Notes: generated by a model from the sequence alone, not told the origin. 64,000 nucleotides of DNA from Arthrobacter sp. EpRS71 (GCF_001512285.1 NZ_LNUV01000006.1:1600361-1664360); one strand, 5' to 3'. Positions 8,334 through 18,240 are shown, counted from the first letter of the stretch. Program-made: numbers and translations.

Positions 8334-9458
8334 GTGAAGTTCAGAGTCGACCGCGACGTCCTGGCAGAAGCCGTTACGTGGACCGCGCGGTCGTTGTCTC
8401 CGCGGCCGCCCGTACCAGTGCTTTCCGGCCTTCTCCTCAAAGCCGAGGCAGGAACCGTCAGCCTCTCCAGCTTCGATTACGAGACATCGGCGCGCTTGGA
8501 AATCCCGGCAGATATCGCTGTTGAAGGCACCATCCTGGTGTCCGGGCGTTTGTTGGCAGACATTTGCCGCAGCCTTCCCTCCGCTCCGGTGGAAGTTGAA
8601 ACCGACGGAAGCAAAGTGACACTCACGTGCCGCCGAAGCAGCTTCCACCTGGCCACCATGCCCGAGGCCGAGTACCCGGCCCTCCCTGCTCTGCCGGCCA
8701 TCAGTGGAACCCTGCCTGGCGACGCCTTTGCCCAGGCCGTATCCCAGGTGATCATCGCGGCGAGCAAGGACGACACCTTGCCTATCCTTACGGGCGTCCG
8801 CATGGAGATTGAGGATGACCTCATCACGCTTCTGGCCACGGACCGCTACCGTTTGGCCATGCGCGAAGTCCCTTGGAAGCCTGTAACACCGGGGATTTCC
8901 ACCAGCGCCCTGGTCAAGTCCAAGACCCTGAACGAAGTAGCCAAGACGCTTGGTGGCAGCGGCGACATCAACCTCGCCCTTGCCGACGACGACAGCCGCC
9001 TCATTGGTTTCGAAAGTGGCGGACGAACCACCACATCGCTCCTGGTGGACGGCGACTACCCCAAGATCCGCTCGCTTTTCCCGGATTCAACTCCGATCCA
9101 CGCAACGGTCCAGACCCAGGAACTGGTTGAAGCGGTTCGCCGTGTATCGCTTGTTGCCGAACGCAATACTCCGGTGCGGCTCGCCTTCACCCAAGGTCTG
9201 TTGAACCTCGACGCCGGTACGGGTGAGGATGCGCAGGCTTCCGAGGAGTTGGAAGCCCAGCTTTCCGGTGAGGACATCACCGTGGCCTTCAACCCGCACT
9301 ACCTGGTGGAGGGCTTGAGCGTGATCGAAACCAAGTACGTCCGCTTCTCCTTCACCACCGCCCCGAAACCGGCCATGATCACTGCCCAGGCTGAAGCAGA
9401 TGGCGAAGACCAGGACGACTACCGCTACCTCGTGATGCCGGTCCGCCTCCCCAACTAA
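8334..9458 (+). CDS. dnaN: DNA polymerase III beta sliding clamp
   Basis: The ring-shaped processivity clamp. The 374-residue protein has the family length and three-fold domain plan, beginning MKFRVDRDVLAEAVTWTARS and ending YRYLVMPVRLPN, with LATDRYRLAMREV in the middle domain. The start is GTG, 5 codons after in-frame-free leader sequence and close to oriC. It is followed by gnd and recF, the standard actinobacterial order. Confidence 0.98.
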   Translation: MKFRVDRDVLAEAVTWTARSLSPRPPVPVLSGLLLKAEAGTVSLSSFDYETSARLEIPADIAVEGTILVSGRLLADICRSLPSAPVEVETDGSKVTLTCRRSSFHLATMPEAEYPALPALPAISGTLPGDAFAQAVSQVIIAASKDDTLPILTGVRMEIEDDLITLLATDRYRLAMREVPWKPVTPGISTSALVKSKTLNEVAKTLGGSGDINLALADDDSRLIGFESGGRTTTSLLVDGDYPKIRSLFPDSTPIHATVQTQELVEAVRRVSLVAERNTPVRLAFTQGLLNLDAGTGEDAQASEELEAQLSGEDITVAFNPHYLVEGLSVIETKYVRFSFTTAPKPAMITAQAEADGEDQDDYRYLVMPVRLPN

Positions 9459-9499
9459 CCGGCAGCCTCCCGCCACCTTCGCAGAAAAGAGTTCACACC

Positions 9500-10384
9500 G
9501 TGCACATCGGACTGATCGGCCTTGGAAAAATGGGTTTCAACATGCGCGAACGCATGCGGAACGGTGGCATCGAGGTCACAGGTTTTGACCGGAACCCGGA
9601 CGTCACGGATGTCGCTTCAGTAGATGAGCTGATCGCCGCCTTGCCGACTCCGCGAATTGTGTGGGTCATGGTACCGTCAGGCGCCATCACAGATGCGGTA
9701 GTGACCGAACTTGGTGAGAAGCTCAGCCCCGGTGACATGGTGATCGATGGCGGCAACTCCCGTTTCACCGAGGACCAGAAGCACGCAGCAGCCCTCACTG
9801 AAAAGAGCATTCGCTTTGCCGATTGCGGTGTATCGGGCGGCGTGTGGGGACTCCAGAACGGTTACGGCCTGATGGCTGGCGGTGCTGATGAAGACATCGA
9901 GCTGGCAATGCCGATCTTCGATGCCCTCCGTCCTGAAGGCGAAAGGGCTGACAGTTTTGTCCATGTTGGCGGTGTTGGCGCGGGCCACTACGCCAAGATG
10001 GTCCACAACGGCATTGAGTACGGACTGATGCAGGCTTATGCCGAAGGCTACGAATTGCTCGCAGCCAAGGACATCGTGAAAGACCTTCCCGGCACATTCC
10101 GTGCCTGGCAGAAGGGCACGGTTGTTCGTTCCTGGCTCCTGGACCTCATGGTCAAGGCACTGGACGAAGATCCGGGTCTTGCCTCGATTGACGATTACGT
10201 TGAAGATTCCGGCGAAGGCCGTTGGACCGTGGAAGAAGCCATTGCCAACGCAGTGCCCGCGCCTGCGATCACGGCTGCGCTTTTCGCCAGGTTTGCATCG
10301 CGTGAAGACAACTCACCGGCCATGAAGATGGTTTCGGCCCTGCGCCATCAGTTCGGTGGACACGCCACCCGTCCGGCCAACTAG
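9500..10384 (+). CDS. gnd: 6-phosphogluconate dehydrogenase (decarboxylating), short form
   Basis: Converts 6-phosphogluconate to ribulose 5-phosphate with reduction of NAD(P). The 294 residues match the short actinobacterial/Bacillus GntZ-type enzyme rather than the 470-residue form. The Rossmann motif GLIGLGKMG is at the N-terminus, with DGGNSRF and GVSGGVWGLQNGYGLMAGG further on, and KMVHNGIEYG carrying the catalytic Lys and Asn. Start GTG. A metabolic gene between dnaN and recF is the usual actinobacterial arrangement. Cofactor preference cannot be read reliably. Confidence 0.93.
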   Translation: MHIGLIGLGKMGFNMRERMRNGGIEVTGFDRNPDVTDVASVDELIAALPTPRIVWVMVPSGAITDAVVTELGEKLSPGDMVIDGGNSRFTEDQKHAAALTEKSIRFADCGVSGGVWGLQNGYGLMAGGADEDIELAMPIFDALRPEGERADSFVHVGGVGAGHYAKMVHNGIEYGLMQAYAEGYELLAAKDIVKDLPGTFRAWQKGTVVRSWLLDLMVKALDEDPGLASIDDYVEDSGEGRWTVEEAIANAVPAPAITAALFARFASREDNSPAMKMVSALRHQFGGHATRPAN

Positions 10385-10407
10385 GCCGCAGGAGTCCTGC
10401 AAACGGC

Positions 10408-11601
10408 GTGTATCTCGAACATCTTTCGCTGACGGATTTCCGCAGCTACGCACAGGTTGACCTGAAGCTTGGCCCCGGTGTGACGGTCCTGGTGGGTTCC
10501 AACGGAATCGGCAAGACCAACCTGATGGAAGCCATCGGGTATTTGGCCACGCTGAGCTCCCACCGTGTGAGCACAGATGCGCCCCTGCTCCGTTTCGGTA
10601 CCGAGCGCGCGATGATCCGGGCCAGACTCGTTCGTGGAGAACAGTCGACGGTCATCGAGCTTGAGATCAATGCCGGCCGGGCCAACCGTGGTCGCATCAA
10701 CCGGAGCAACCCGGTCCGCGCCAGGGATATTCTCGGAATCTGCCAAACGGTGTTGTTCGCACCCGAGGACTTGGCCTTGGTCAAGGGAGATCCTTCGAAC
10801 CGTCGTCGTTTTTTGGATGAGCTTCTGGTGAGTCTTGTTCCGCGCCATGCTGCCACCCGAAGCGACTACGACCGGGTTCTGAAGCAACGCAATGCCTTGC
10901 TCAAATCCGCACGGGCCGGCAAGTTCACGGCGGGGCATGAGGCAACTTTGGATGTCTGGGATCAGCACATGGCCCGTGCCGGTGCAGAACTACTCCATGC
11001 CCGCCTTGAACTTGTGGAACGATTACGTCCCCACCTGAACAACGCATATGCGCAGCTCACCGACGGGTCAAAGGACGCCGGGGCCGTGTACCGCTCAACC
11101 ATTCAAGGCGTACTTGACGACGACGGCGGTCCGGCCGACCACGGAACGGAACCTTCGGCGTCGGTTGATGACCTCCGGCTGCTGTCCGTTGATGAACTCA
11201 CGGAGCGTTACATCCAGGCGTTCGCGGCTTCCAGGAAAAAGGAACTCGAACGGGGAATCTCTTTGGTGGGTCCGCACCGGGATGAACTGGAACTCGTTTT
11301 GGGACAGGCACCGGCAAAGGGTTATGCCTCCCACGGTGAAACGTGGTCCATGTGCCTCTCGCTGCGCTTGGCTTCCTACTACGTAATGTTGGACGACGCC
11401 CGTACGGGTGGCACCGCTCCGATCCTCATCCTGGACGATGTTTTCGCTGAATTGGATGTCCAGAGGCGGCGTAAACTGGCTGCAATAGTCGCCGGTGCGG
11501 AGCAAGTACTGGTGACCGCCGCCGTCGACGCCGATATCCCCGAGGAGCTGGCCGGACGGCGCGTAACCGTTGTTCCGGGAGGCATCGATGGCGAAGGATA
11601 G
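10408..11601 (+). CDS. recF: DNA replication and repair protein RecF
   Basis: An SMC-like ATPase that loads RecA at gaps with RecO and RecR. The protein opens with YLEHLSLTDFRSYAQ, carries Walker A GSNGIGKTNL near residue 30, the signature-like LVGPHRDELEL near 285 and Walker B PILILDDVFAELD near 345. Its 397 residues are typical. It starts with GTG 23 bases after gnd and ends overlapping the next ATG, so the downstream DciA-like gene is probably translated with it. Confidence 0.97.
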   Translation: MYLEHLSLTDFRSYAQVDLKLGPGVTVLVGSNGIGKTNLMEAIGYLATLSSHRVSTDAPLLRFGTERAMIRARLVRGEQSTVIELEINAGRANRGRINRSNPVRARDILGICQTVLFAPEDLALVKGDPSNRRRFLDELLVSLVPRHAATRSDYDRVLKQRNALLKSARAGKFTAGHEATLDVWDQHMARAGAELLHARLELVERLRPHLNNAYAQLTDGSKDAGAVYRSTIQGVLDDDGGPADHGTEPSASVDDLRLLSVDELTERYIQAFAASRKKELERGISLVGPHRDELELVLGQAPAKGYASHGETWSMCLSLRLASYYVMLDDARTGGTAPILILDDVFAELDVQRRRKLAAIVAGAEQVLVTAAVDADIPEELAGRRVTVVPGGIDGEG

Positions 11602-12142
11602 CCGCGAGGGACTTCAACCCGGCCGTGAACCGGATGAAATTGATGCTGCCCAAGCGGCGTTGAACCGCATGCGGGAGGCCGCGGCTGCCCGCGGCGAAGT
11701 ACGGCAGCGTGCGCCGAGGCCGGGATCTGCTCCCAAACGTAAGGGGCTCCGGGATACCAGGGGCTTTGCCCAATTCCACGGCAGTGGCCGGGATCCTTTG
11801 GGCTTGGGAAAAGTCGTAGGCCGCTTAGTGGCCGAACGCGGTTGGACGTCGCCCGTGGCCGTTGGCTCCGTCATGGCGGAGTGGGAGACGCTGGTGGGCC
11901 CGGATATTTCCGCTCACTGCACGCCGGAGAGCTTTACCGACACCACCCTTCACGTTCGTTGCGACTCCACGGCCTGGGCCACCCAGCTGCGGTTGCTGAG
12001 CACCAGCCTTCTGGAGATGTTCCGCAATGAACTGGGCGAAGGGGTGGTCACCAGCATTCAGGTGCTGGGACCTTCGGCTCCAAGTTGGCGAAAAGGCGGA
12101 CGCAGCGTTAACGGTCGAGGACCGAGGGACACGTACGGCTAA
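11588..12142 (+). CDS. DUF721/DciA-type protein
   Basis: A 184-residue protein whose C-terminal half (about 75-160) is the DUF721 domain, the family that includes DciA, a loader or partner of the replicative helicase in bacteria lacking DnaC. VVGRLVAERGW and WETLVGPDISAHCTPESF are the recognisable parts. I chose the ATG at 11588 because GGGAGG lies 6 bases upstream and it overlaps the recF stop. The N-terminus is charged and low in complexity. Position between recF and gyrB matches other actinobacteria. Confidence 0.85.
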   Translation: MAKDSREGLQPGREPDEIDAAQAALNRMREAAAARGEVRQRAPRPGSAPKRKGLRDTRGFAQFHGSGRDPLGLGKVVGRLVAERGWTSPVAVGSVMAEWETLVGPDISAHCTPESFTDTTLHVRCDSTAWATQLRLLSTSLLEMFRNELGEGVVTSIQVLGPSAPSWRKGGRSVNGRGPRDTYG

Positions 12143-12478
12143 ACGGCGTGCAGGGCGTTTCAACGCCCCTGAGTCGTATAGGCCCCCGTCGGGACCACCG
12201 TAGGGCCATTGAAGATAGGGCCAGTGGTCTCCCATGGCCATATTCAGCTGTCGGCTGCCCCCGTATTTGCAAGGATTTATGGGTTTCCACGATAGAATTG
12301 GCGTAGATCACTGAGCGCCGGAGAAACGTCGTCGGGTCCTGAATCCACTCCTGTGGCATCGCGGACCCGGTCGTCGGAGTAACCGGCGCAATCAGTCACG
12401 TGCCCGTTGGCGGCCGCGGTTAGCCGCGGGCAGCTCCGGGAACGGCCGACATCGAGTACAGAGGAGTCGAAAGCGCCT
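12143..12478 (+). promoter_or_regulatory. gyrB upstream region
   Basis: 336 bases with no convincing gene. A TAGAAT hexamer at 12293-12298 could be a -10 element, but the nearest TTGCAA (12267-12272) lies 20 bases away, which is too far for a strong promoter. Gyrase promoters are often weak at -35 and supercoiling-sensitive, so this is possible but unproven. The gyrB ribosome site GAGGAG is at 12461-12466. Confidence 0.35.
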
Positions 12479-14557
12479 GTGGCTAACGACAATGCAGAGA
12501 CCTTGGCAGTAGAGCCCGAAGAGGAGACTGTACCCAAGCCTGACACGCCCGCGGAGGCGCCCAGGGAGTACGGTGCCAGCGACATTACCGTGCTGGAGGG
12601 CCTCGAAGCCGTGCGTAAACGCCCCGGCATGTACATCGGTTCAACCGGTCCCCGCGGCCTGCACCACCTGGTTTACGAAGTGGTGGACAACTCTGTTGAT
12701 GAGGCGTTGGCTGGTTACTGCAGCCACATCGAAATCACGCTCCGCGCTGATGGCGGAGTGCGCGTGGTGGACGATGGCCGTGGCATCCCGGTGGATATTC
12801 ACCCGACCGAGGGCAAGCCCACTGTTGAAGTGGTCATGACCATCCTGCATGCCGGCGGCAAGTTCGGCGGCGGCGGTTACGCCGTTTCCGGTGGCCTTCA
12901 TGGTGTGGGTATTTCCGTAGTTAACGCTCTGTCGCGCAGGGTTGACACGGAAGTCCGCCGCCAAGGCCACGTTTGGCGCATGACCTTTGCCGACGGCGGC
13001 AAGCCCCAGGGTGAACTCGTCAAGGGAGAGGCTACTGACGTCACGGGGACGTCCCAGACGTTCTACCCGGACGGCACCATCTTCGAGTCCACCGAATTTG
13101 ATTTCGAGACGCTTCGTGCGCGTTTCCAGCAGATGGCCTTCCTCAACAAGGGCCTGCGGATCACCCTGACTGATGAGCGTCCGGTCAACCGTGACGGGGA
13201 TGATGATCTCGATCTGGATGCCGTGGCAACCGAAGGTGAAGTAGCCGCTGAACACCGCACCGTGGTGTACCAGTACCCTGACGGCCTGCTGGATTACGTC
13301 AAGCACCTGAACTCTAACAAGAAGGTTGAAGTCGTCCACGAGGACGTCATCGCTTTCGAAACCGAAGACACCGAGCGGCACATCGCCGTCGAGGTCGCCA
13401 TGCAGTGGACCACCGCTTACTCGGAAAGCGTCCACACGTATGCAAACACCATCAACACCCATGAGGGCGGAACGCACGAAGAAGGCTTCCGTGCCGCCAT
13501 GACCTCGCTGATCAACCGTTATGCGCGCGAGAAGAGCATCATCAAGGAAAAGGAAGACAACCTTACCGGTGATGACATCCGTGAAGGTTTGACCGCCGTG
13601 ATTTCCGTGAAGCTTTCCGAGCCGCAGTTCGAAGGCCAGACGAAGACCAAACTGGGTAACTCCGAGGTCAAGGGCTTCGTCCAGCGCGTTGTCACGGATC
13701 AGTTGGGTGACTGGCTGGAACGGAACCCCGGCCCCGCACGCGACGTGATCCGCAAAGCCATCTCGGCTGCCCAGGCACGCATGGCCGCTCGCAAGGCCCG
13801 CGACAATGCACGACGGAAGAGCCCGCTGGAGTCCTTCGGCATGCCCGGCAAGTTGTCTGACTGCTCGTCCAAGGATCCTTCGCGCTGCGAGGTTTACCTT
13901 GTGGAGGGTGACTCGGCTGGCGGTTCGGCCAAACGTGGCCGTAACCCGGAGACCCAGGCCATCTTGCCGCTGCGTGGCAAGATCCTGAACGTGGAGCGCG
14001 CACGCCTGGACAAGGCCCTGGGTAACGCCGAAGTCCAGTCCATGATCACCGCCTTCGGTACAGGCATCGGCGAGGACTTTGACATCAGTAAGCTTCGTTA
14101 TCACAAGATCGTCCTGATGGCCGATGCTGACGTCGATGGCCAGCACATCACCACCCTGCTGATGACGTTGTTGTTCCGCTACATGCGCCCGCTGATCGAG
14201 AACGGCTATGTCTACCTGGCCCAGCCGCCGCTGTACAGGATCAAATGGTCCAACGCCGCGCATGATTACGTTTACAGCGACCGCGAACGCGATGAAACCA
14301 TCCGCAAGGGTGCATCCATGAACAAGCGCCTGCCCAAGGACAACGGTATCCAGCGTTACAAGGGTCTCGGCGAAATGGACTATACGGAACTGTGGGATAC
14401 CACCATGGATCCGGATCGTCGGACGTTGTTGCAGGTCACCATGGATGACGCGTTGGCCGCTGATCAGACCTTCTCCGTCCTGATGGGCGAGGACGTCGAG
14501 TCGCGCCGTAACTTCATTCAGCAGAACGCCAAGGACGTCAGGTTCCTCGATATCTAG
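12479..14557 (+). CDS. gyrB: DNA gyrase subunit B
   Basis: The ATPase subunit of gyrase. A GHKL ATPase domain (EVVDNSVDEA, DGRGIPVDIH, GGLHGVGISVVNALS), a transducer region and the TOPRIM signature EGDSAGGSAKRGR with DADVDGQHI are in order, and it ends in KDVRFLDI. An in-frame ATG exists at 12407, but GTG at 12479 follows a GAGGAG site (12-base spacing) and removes an unlikely 24-residue extension, giving 692 residues. About 30 acidic residues still precede the conserved start. Confidence 0.97.
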   Translation: MANDNAETLAVEPEEETVPKPDTPAEAPREYGASDITVLEGLEAVRKRPGMYIGSTGPRGLHHLVYEVVDNSVDEALAGYCSHIEITLRADGGVRVVDDGRGIPVDIHPTEGKPTVEVVMTILHAGGKFGGGGYAVSGGLHGVGISVVNALSRRVDTEVRRQGHVWRMTFADGGKPQGELVKGEATDVTGTSQTFYPDGTIFESTEFDFETLRARFQQMAFLNKGLRITLTDERPVNRDGDDDLDLDAVATEGEVAAEHRTVVYQYPDGLLDYVKHLNSNKKVEVVHEDVIAFETEDTERHIAVEVAMQWTTAYSESVHTYANTINTHEGGTHEEGFRAAMTSLINRYAREKSIIKEKEDNLTGDDIREGLTAVISVKLSEPQFEGQTKTKLGNSEVKGFVQRVVTDQLGDWLERNPGPARDVIRKAISAAQARMAARKARDNARRKSPLESFGMPGKLSDCSSKDPSRCEVYLVEGDSAGGSAKRGRNPETQAILPLRGKILNVERARLDKALGNAEVQSMITAFGTGIGEDFDISKLRYHKIVLMADADVDGQHITTLLMTLLFRYMRPLIENGYVYLAQPPLYRIKWSNAAHDYVYSDRERDETIRKGASMNKRLPKDNGIQRYKGLGEMDYTELWDTTMDPDRRTLLQVTMDDALAADQTFSVLMGEDVESRRNFIQQNAKDVRFLDI

Positions 14558-14619
14558 GGCCCGCAAAGGCACCGGAATATTCCAGAACTGACATATACCT
14601 GAAACGGAAACCTTAGATT

Positions 14620-17289
14620 ATGAGTGACGAAACTCCCGAAGTCCCGGAGCCGAACGACGCCGATGATGTTGTTCTCGAAGGCGATGTGCTGACCGACCGC
14701 GTGGAGCAGGTGGACCTGCAGACTGAGATGCAGCGGTCCTACCTGGACTACGCCATGGCCGTCATCGTCGGCCGCGCCCTCCCGGACGTCCGCGACGGTC
14801 TGAAGCCGGTACACCGCCGCGTTCTGTACGCAATGTTCGACGGCGGATACCGCCCCGACCGCTCCTTCAACAAGTGCGCCCGCGTGGTTGGCGACGTCAT
14901 GGGTACCTACCACCCGCACGGTGACATGGCCATCTACGATGCCCTGGTCCGCCTGATCCAGGACTGGACCATGCGCTACCCGTTGGCCTTGGGCCAGGGT
15001 AACTTCGGTTCCCCTGGTAACGACGGCGCCGCTGCGCCGCGTTACACCGAAACCAAGATGGCCCAGCTCGCCATGGAAATGGTCCGTGACATCGACGAGG
15101 AAACCGTCGACTTCCAGGACAACTACGACGGCAAGAACCAGGAACCCACCATCCTGCCGGCGCGTTTCCCCAACCTGCTGGTCAATGGATCCTCGGGCAT
15201 CGCCGTCGGTATGGCCACCAACATTCCGCCGCACAACCTTCGCGAAGTTGCCGATGGCGTGCAGTGGGCGCTTGAAAACCCAACCGCCACGCGGGAAGAG
15301 CTTCTTGAGGCGTTGTTGCTGCGTATCAAGGGACCTGATTTCCCCACAGGTGCCACAATCCTCGGCCACAAGGGCATCGAAGACGCCTACCGTACCGGCC
15401 GCGGATCCATCACCATGCGCGCTGTGGTCAATGTGGAGGAACTTCAGGGCCGTACCTGCCTTGTGGTGACCGAGCTGCCCTACCAGGCAAACCCGGACAA
15501 CCTGGCCATCAAGATTGCCGAGTTGGTCAAGGACGGCAAGATCTCCGGCATTGCGGATCTCCGCGATGAAACCTCCGGCCGTACCGGGCAGCGCTTGGTG
15601 ATCGTGCTCAAGCGCGACGCCGTGGCCAAGGTGGTCCTGAACAACCTCTACAAGCACACGCAGCTGCAGGACAACTTCTCGGCGAACATGCTGGCAATTG
15701 TCGACGGCGTTCCGCGCACCTTGAGCCTTGATGCCTTCATCCGGCACTGGGTTGCGCACCAGATGGACGTCATTGCCCGCAGGACCCGGTACCGCTTGCG
15801 CAAGGCCGAGGAAGAAGCGCACATTCTGCGTGCACTCCTGAAGGCATTGGACATGTTGGACGAGGTCATTGCCCTCATTCGCGCTTCCAACACCACGGAA
15901 GCGGCCCGCGAAGGGCTCATGGAGCTCCTGGAGATCGACGAACTCCAGGCCCGCGCCATTTTGGACATGCAACTCCGCCGTTTGGCCGCCTTGGAACGCC
16001 AGAAGATCCAGGACCGCCACTCGGAACTCGAAGCGATGATCCAGGAGTACAACTCGATCCTGGCTTCGGAGGAGCGGCAGCGCCAGATCATCAGCGAAGA
16101 ACTCGCGGAGATCGTGGCCAAGCACGGCGACGACCGCCGGACGCACATCCTGATGGGCTTCGATGGCGATATGTCCATGGAAGACCTGATCCCCGAAGAG
16201 GAAATGGTTGTCACCATTACCCGTGGCGGCTACGTGAAGCGAACCCGGAGTGACAACTACCGTTCGCAACAGCGCGGCGGCAAGGGAATCAAGGGAGCAC
16301 AGTTGCGCGGTGACGATGTGGTGGAGCACTTCTTTGTGACCACCACCCACCACTGGTTGCTGTTCTTCACCAACCTTGGACGCGTGTACCGGGCAAAGGC
16401 CTACGAGCTTGCCGAAGCCGGCCGCGATGCCAAGGGCCAGCATGTTGCCAACCTGTTGGCGTTCCAGCCGGACGAGCACATCGCCCAGGTCCTTGACCTG
16501 CGTGACTACCAGCAGGCGCCTTACTTGGTGCTTGCCACCAAGAACGGTCTGGTCAAGAAGACCCGGCTGGAGGACTACGACACCAACCGTACAGCCGGCG
16601 TCATCGCCATCAACCTGCGCGATGAGGACGAGCTGGTCTCGGCCCAGTTGGTCAGCGAAACCGATGACCTGCTTCTGGTGTCCCGCAAGGGACAGTCCAT
16701 CCGCTTCACGGCCACTGACGACGCTTTGCGTCCCATGGGCCGCGCCACATCCGGCGTGACGGGTATGAAGTTCCGTGAAGACGACGAGCTTCTTGCCGCG
16801 GACGTGGTCCAGGACGGCTCCTTCGTGTTCATCGTGACCGAGGGTGGTTACGCCAAGAGGACCGCCGTTGACGAATACCGCCTCCAGGGCCGCGGTGGGC
16901 TGGGCATCAAGGTAGCCAAGCTTGCTGAAGACCGTGGCGACCTGGTGGGAGCCTTGATCGTGCAGGAAGAGGATGAAGTCCTGGTGGTCATGGAGGGCGG
17001 CAAGGTTGTCCGCTCGGCCGTGACCGGTGTCCCCGCCAAGGGCCGCGACACCATGGGTGTCATCTTTGCGAAGCCGGACAAAAACGACCGCATTATTGAG
17101 GTTGCGCGCAACAGCGAACGCGGCTTGGAAGGCGAAGAGTCCGAGGACGCGCCCGACGATGACGTAACGTTGGCTGCAAACGACGGCGCCTCCGAGGCGA
17201 CCGTGACGGCCGATACGGAAAACGACGCAGTCCCGGAAATTGAAACGGGCGCGGAGCTGAACGAAGACAACACCGGAGGTAACGAGTGA
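14620..17289 (+). CDS. gyrA: DNA gyrase subunit A
   Basis: Breaks and rejoins DNA through a tyrosine. The 889-residue protein has RPLPDVRDGLKPVHRR-like sequence near 52, the catalytic Tyr at 142 (AAPRYTETK), and a C-terminal DNA-wrapping domain starting around the GyrA box QQRGGKGIKGA (about 549-559). It ends in an acidic tail of about 50 residues. The quinolone-determining segment reads HPHGDMAIYD: Met103 stands where E. coli has Ser83, and Asp107 where it has Asp87. It lies 62 bases after gyrB. Confidence 0.97.
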   Translation: MSDETPEVPEPNDADDVVLEGDVLTDRVEQVDLQTEMQRSYLDYAMAVIVGRALPDVRDGLKPVHRRVLYAMFDGGYRPDRSFNKCARVVGDVMGTYHPHGDMAIYDALVRLIQDWTMRYPLALGQGNFGSPGNDGAAAPRYTETKMAQLAMEMVRDIDEETVDFQDNYDGKNQEPTILPARFPNLLVNGSSGIAVGMATNIPPHNLREVADGVQWALENPTATREELLEALLLRIKGPDFPTGATILGHKGIEDAYRTGRGSITMRAVVNVEELQGRTCLVVTELPYQANPDNLAIKIAELVKDGKISGIADLRDETSGRTGQRLVIVLKRDAVAKVVLNNLYKHTQLQDNFSANMLAIVDGVPRTLSLDAFIRHWVAHQMDVIARRTRYRLRKAEEEAHILRALLKALDMLDEVIALIRASNTTEAAREGLMELLEIDELQARAILDMQLRRLAALERQKIQDRHSELEAMIQEYNSILASEERQRQIISEELAEIVAKHGDDRRTHILMGFDGDMSMEDLIPEEEMVVTITRGGYVKRTRSDNYRSQQRGGKGIKGAQLRGDDVVEHFFVTTTHHWLLFFTNLGRVYRAKAYELAEAGRDAKGQHVANLLAFQPDEHIAQVLDLRDYQQAPYLVLATKNGLVKKTRLEDYDTNRTAGVIAINLRDEDELVSAQLVSETDDLLLVSRKGQSIRFTATDDALRPMGRATSGVTGMKFREDDELLAADVVQDGSFVFIVTEGGYAKRTAVDEYRLQGRGGLGIKVAKLAEDRGDLVGALIVQEEDEVLVVMEGGKVVRSAVTGVPAKGRDTMGVIFAKPDKNDRIIEVARNSERGLEGEESEDAPDDDVTLAANDGASEATVTADTENDAVPEIETGAELNEDNTGGNE

Positions 17290-18005
17290 GTAATTCCGAC
17301 TCATATCCCAAGCCGAGCACAGGTGTCCCCGGCGGACTCCGGCAGCCCTCAGGCAACACGCCCTCAGGCAACACACAGTCAGGAACGCCTGCACGTCCCC
17401 AGCAGCGCCCTGGAACCGGGTCCGCGGGATCCGGCTCCGCCGGAGCACGGCCAGCGGGCGGCACCAGCTCCGCACCGCGTCCTGCCGGTGCTCCCGGACA
17501 GCGGCCGGCGCAGGCCGGTCAGCGTCCCGCTGGAGCTCCCGGACAGCGGCCGGCACAGCCCGGCCAACGTCCAGCCGGCACCCCTGCCCAGCGTCCCGCG
17601 CAGGGCGGACCCGGCCTGGTGAAGCCGGCTCCCAAGGCTAAGGTCCGCCGCGCGCGCCTCCTTGTCAGCAAGGTGGACCCGTGGTCGGTCTTGAAGATGG
17701 CGTTCCTGTTGTCTGTTGCCCTGGGCATCGTCACCGTGGTTGCAGCAATCGTTCTGTGGACCGTGTTGGATCTCACAGGCATTTTTGATCAGGTGGACAG
17801 CCTTCTCGGCACCTTGGCAGGCTCCGAGGGCAGTGGGTTTGAACTCAAGAAGATTGCGTCGCTCGGCCAGGTGGCATCCCTCGCCACCATCATTGCGGTA
17901 GTGAACGTGGTTTTGTTGACGGCACTGTCCATGCTTTCGGCCGTGCTGTATAACATTTCCGCAACGTTGGTTGGTGGCGTCGGCGTCACCCTGACTGACG
18001 ACTAG
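17286..18005 (+). CDS. DUF3566 transmembrane protein
   Basis: A 239-residue actinobacterial membrane protein whose GTG start overlaps the gyrA stop. Residues 1-115 are a Pro/Gly/Gln/Arg-rich region with repeated PGQRPA-like units. The DUF3566 domain follows with two membrane helices (about 138-160 and 195-225) and the typical start RRARLLVSKVDPWSVLKMAF. Its co-transcription with gyrBA is conserved in actinobacteria, but its role is not known to me. The repeat region length probably varies between strains. Confidence 0.88.
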   Translation: MSNSDSYPKPSTGVPGGLRQPSGNTPSGNTQSGTPARPQQRPGTGSAGSGSAGARPAGGTSSAPRPAGAPGQRPAQAGQRPAGAPGQRPAQPGQRPAGTPAQRPAQGGPGLVKPAPKAKVRRARLLVSKVDPWSVLKMAFLLSVALGIVTVVAAIVLWTVLDLTGIFDQVDSLLGTLAGSEGSGFELKKIASLGQVASLATIIAVVNVVLLTALSMLSAVLYNISATLVGGVGVTLTDD

Positions 18006-18063
18006 TAAAAAATCCCGGAAATACGCCGAAATTGGCGGAATTGATCCGGGGAAATGCCTCGAT

Positions 18064-18093
18064 TTGAGATCGGGCCGGGATGTGCTGTACAGT
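18064..18093 (+). promoter_or_regulatory. probable tRNA-Ile promoter
   Basis: TTGAGA (18064-18069) and TACAGT (18088-18093) are separated by 18 bases and lie 25 bases before the tRNA. An overlapping inverted repeat, ATCGGGCCG (18069-18077) with CGGCCCGAT (18101-18109), could be a terminator of the gyrase transcript instead. Confidence 0.45.
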
Positions 18094-18118
18094 CATATCT
18101 CGGCCCGATGAGGCATCG

Positions 18119-18192
18119 GGGCGTATAGCTCAGGCGGTTAGAGCGCTTCGCTGATAACGAAGAGGTCCCAGGTTCAAGTCCTGGTACGCCCA
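18119..18192 (+). tRNA. tRNA-Ile (anticodon GAT)
   Basis: Acceptor GGGCGTA (18119-18125) pairs with TACGCCC (18185-18191), followed by discriminator A. The anticodon stem CTTCG/CGAAG encloses the loop CTGATAA with anticodon GAT at 18153-18155. The T arm holds GGTTCAAGTCC. CCA is not encoded. Confidence 0.97.
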
Positions 18193-18240
18193 CGGAACCA
18201 CAAAGAGGTTCAGGTAAAACTGAACCGGAATGAGGTGCTT

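Noticed and set aside
12641..14572. 643-codon minus-strand ORF over gyrB
   Set aside because: Antisense shadow of gyrB with no recognisable domain.
14554..17556. 1000-codon ORF on the minus strand over gyrA
   Set aside because: It is the shadow of gyrA on the opposite strand, created by high G+C codon use; it matches no family and gyrA is certain.
17286..17640. Short repeats in the DUF3566 gene as a possible CRISPR-like array
   Set aside because: They are in-frame Pro/Gly/Gln codon repeats within a coding region without regular spacers.
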